Positions 5,497 to 5,527 of a stretch of DNA of 5,527 nt are shown here, in pieces. Numbering within the stretch: position 1 is the first letter of the stretch; the number at the start of each line of letters is the position of its first letter. The notes below the pieces were generated by a model. That model made no database searches. It saw only the letters and a list, made by a program, of their open reading frames with translations, and was not told the DNA's origin. This DNA is from Streptomyces speibonae (GTDB taxonomy: Bacteria; Actinomycetota; Actinomycetes; Streptomycetales; Streptomycetaceae). The position numbers and the translations under genes are program-made. The stretch lies in NCBI GenBank assembly GCA_000715605.1, contig KL568531.1:8567-14093 (forward strand), written 5' to 3'.

Positions 5497-5527
5497 CTGT
5501 CTCTTATACACATCTCTGATGGCGCGA
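5497..5527. other. Sequencing artefact: Tn5 mosaic end plus Nextera/454 adapter
   Basis: Bases 5497-5515 are CTGTCTCTTATACACATCT, the exact 19-bp Tn5 mosaic end used in transposase-based libraries. Bases 5516-5527 (CTGATGGCGCGA) match the beginning of the reverse complement of the 454 primer A, GCCTCCCTCGCGCCATCAG, which early Nextera adapters joined to the mosaic end. The AT-rich composition contrasts with the surrounding GC-rich DNA. The C at 5497 could belong to either side. This is an untrimmed contig end. Confidence 0.96.

Overview
The window is high-GC DNA with GTG/ATG starts, a G/C-biased third codon position and leaderless-looking promoters. It is almost certainly from Streptomyces or a close relative. 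The gene order matches, from memory and not checked by alignment, the Streptomyces coelicolor chromosomal core around glnR (SCO4155 to SCO4162). It is therefore conserved chromosome rather than an accessory island.

Left part, all on the minus strand and read from right to left: glnR (3152-3931), a LacI-family regulator (2022-3044), a membrane-anchored trypsin-like (HtrA-type) serine protease without a PDZ domain (871-1908), an OmpR-family response regulator (39-773), and the first 14 codons of its sensor kinase, which overlaps the regulator stop by 4 bp (1-42). Protease plus response regulator plus kinase resembles the mycobacterial MprAB-PepD envelope-stress module. Just upstream of the protease start lie three 8-bp direct repeats with an exact 11-nt period (1925-1954), the layout expected of an OmpR-family binding site.

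Right part, plus strand: an alpha/beta hydrolase (4119-5021) that diverges from glnR, a MoaD/ThiS-like sulfur-carrier protein ending in Gly-Gly (5059-5313), and the start of a Gln/Pro/Gly-rich protein (5317 onward). The 187-bp glnR/hydrolase interval is dense. It holds a strong terminator-like hairpin pointing towards glnR, a likely leaderless promoter for the hydrolase, and a possible 20-codon upstream ORF with a strong Shine-Dalgarno whose stop overlaps the glnR start as ATGA.

The last 31 bases (5497-5527) are not genomic. They are a 19-bp Tn5 mosaic end followed by part of a 454-type Nextera adapter, so the last gene is cut by a sequencing artefact and not by biology.

I see no phage, transposon, CRISPR or RNA gene. 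The most interesting unexplained signals are regulatory: the 11-nt-period repeat array, the glnR leader, and a palindrome lying in the promoter spacer of the lacI-type gene.
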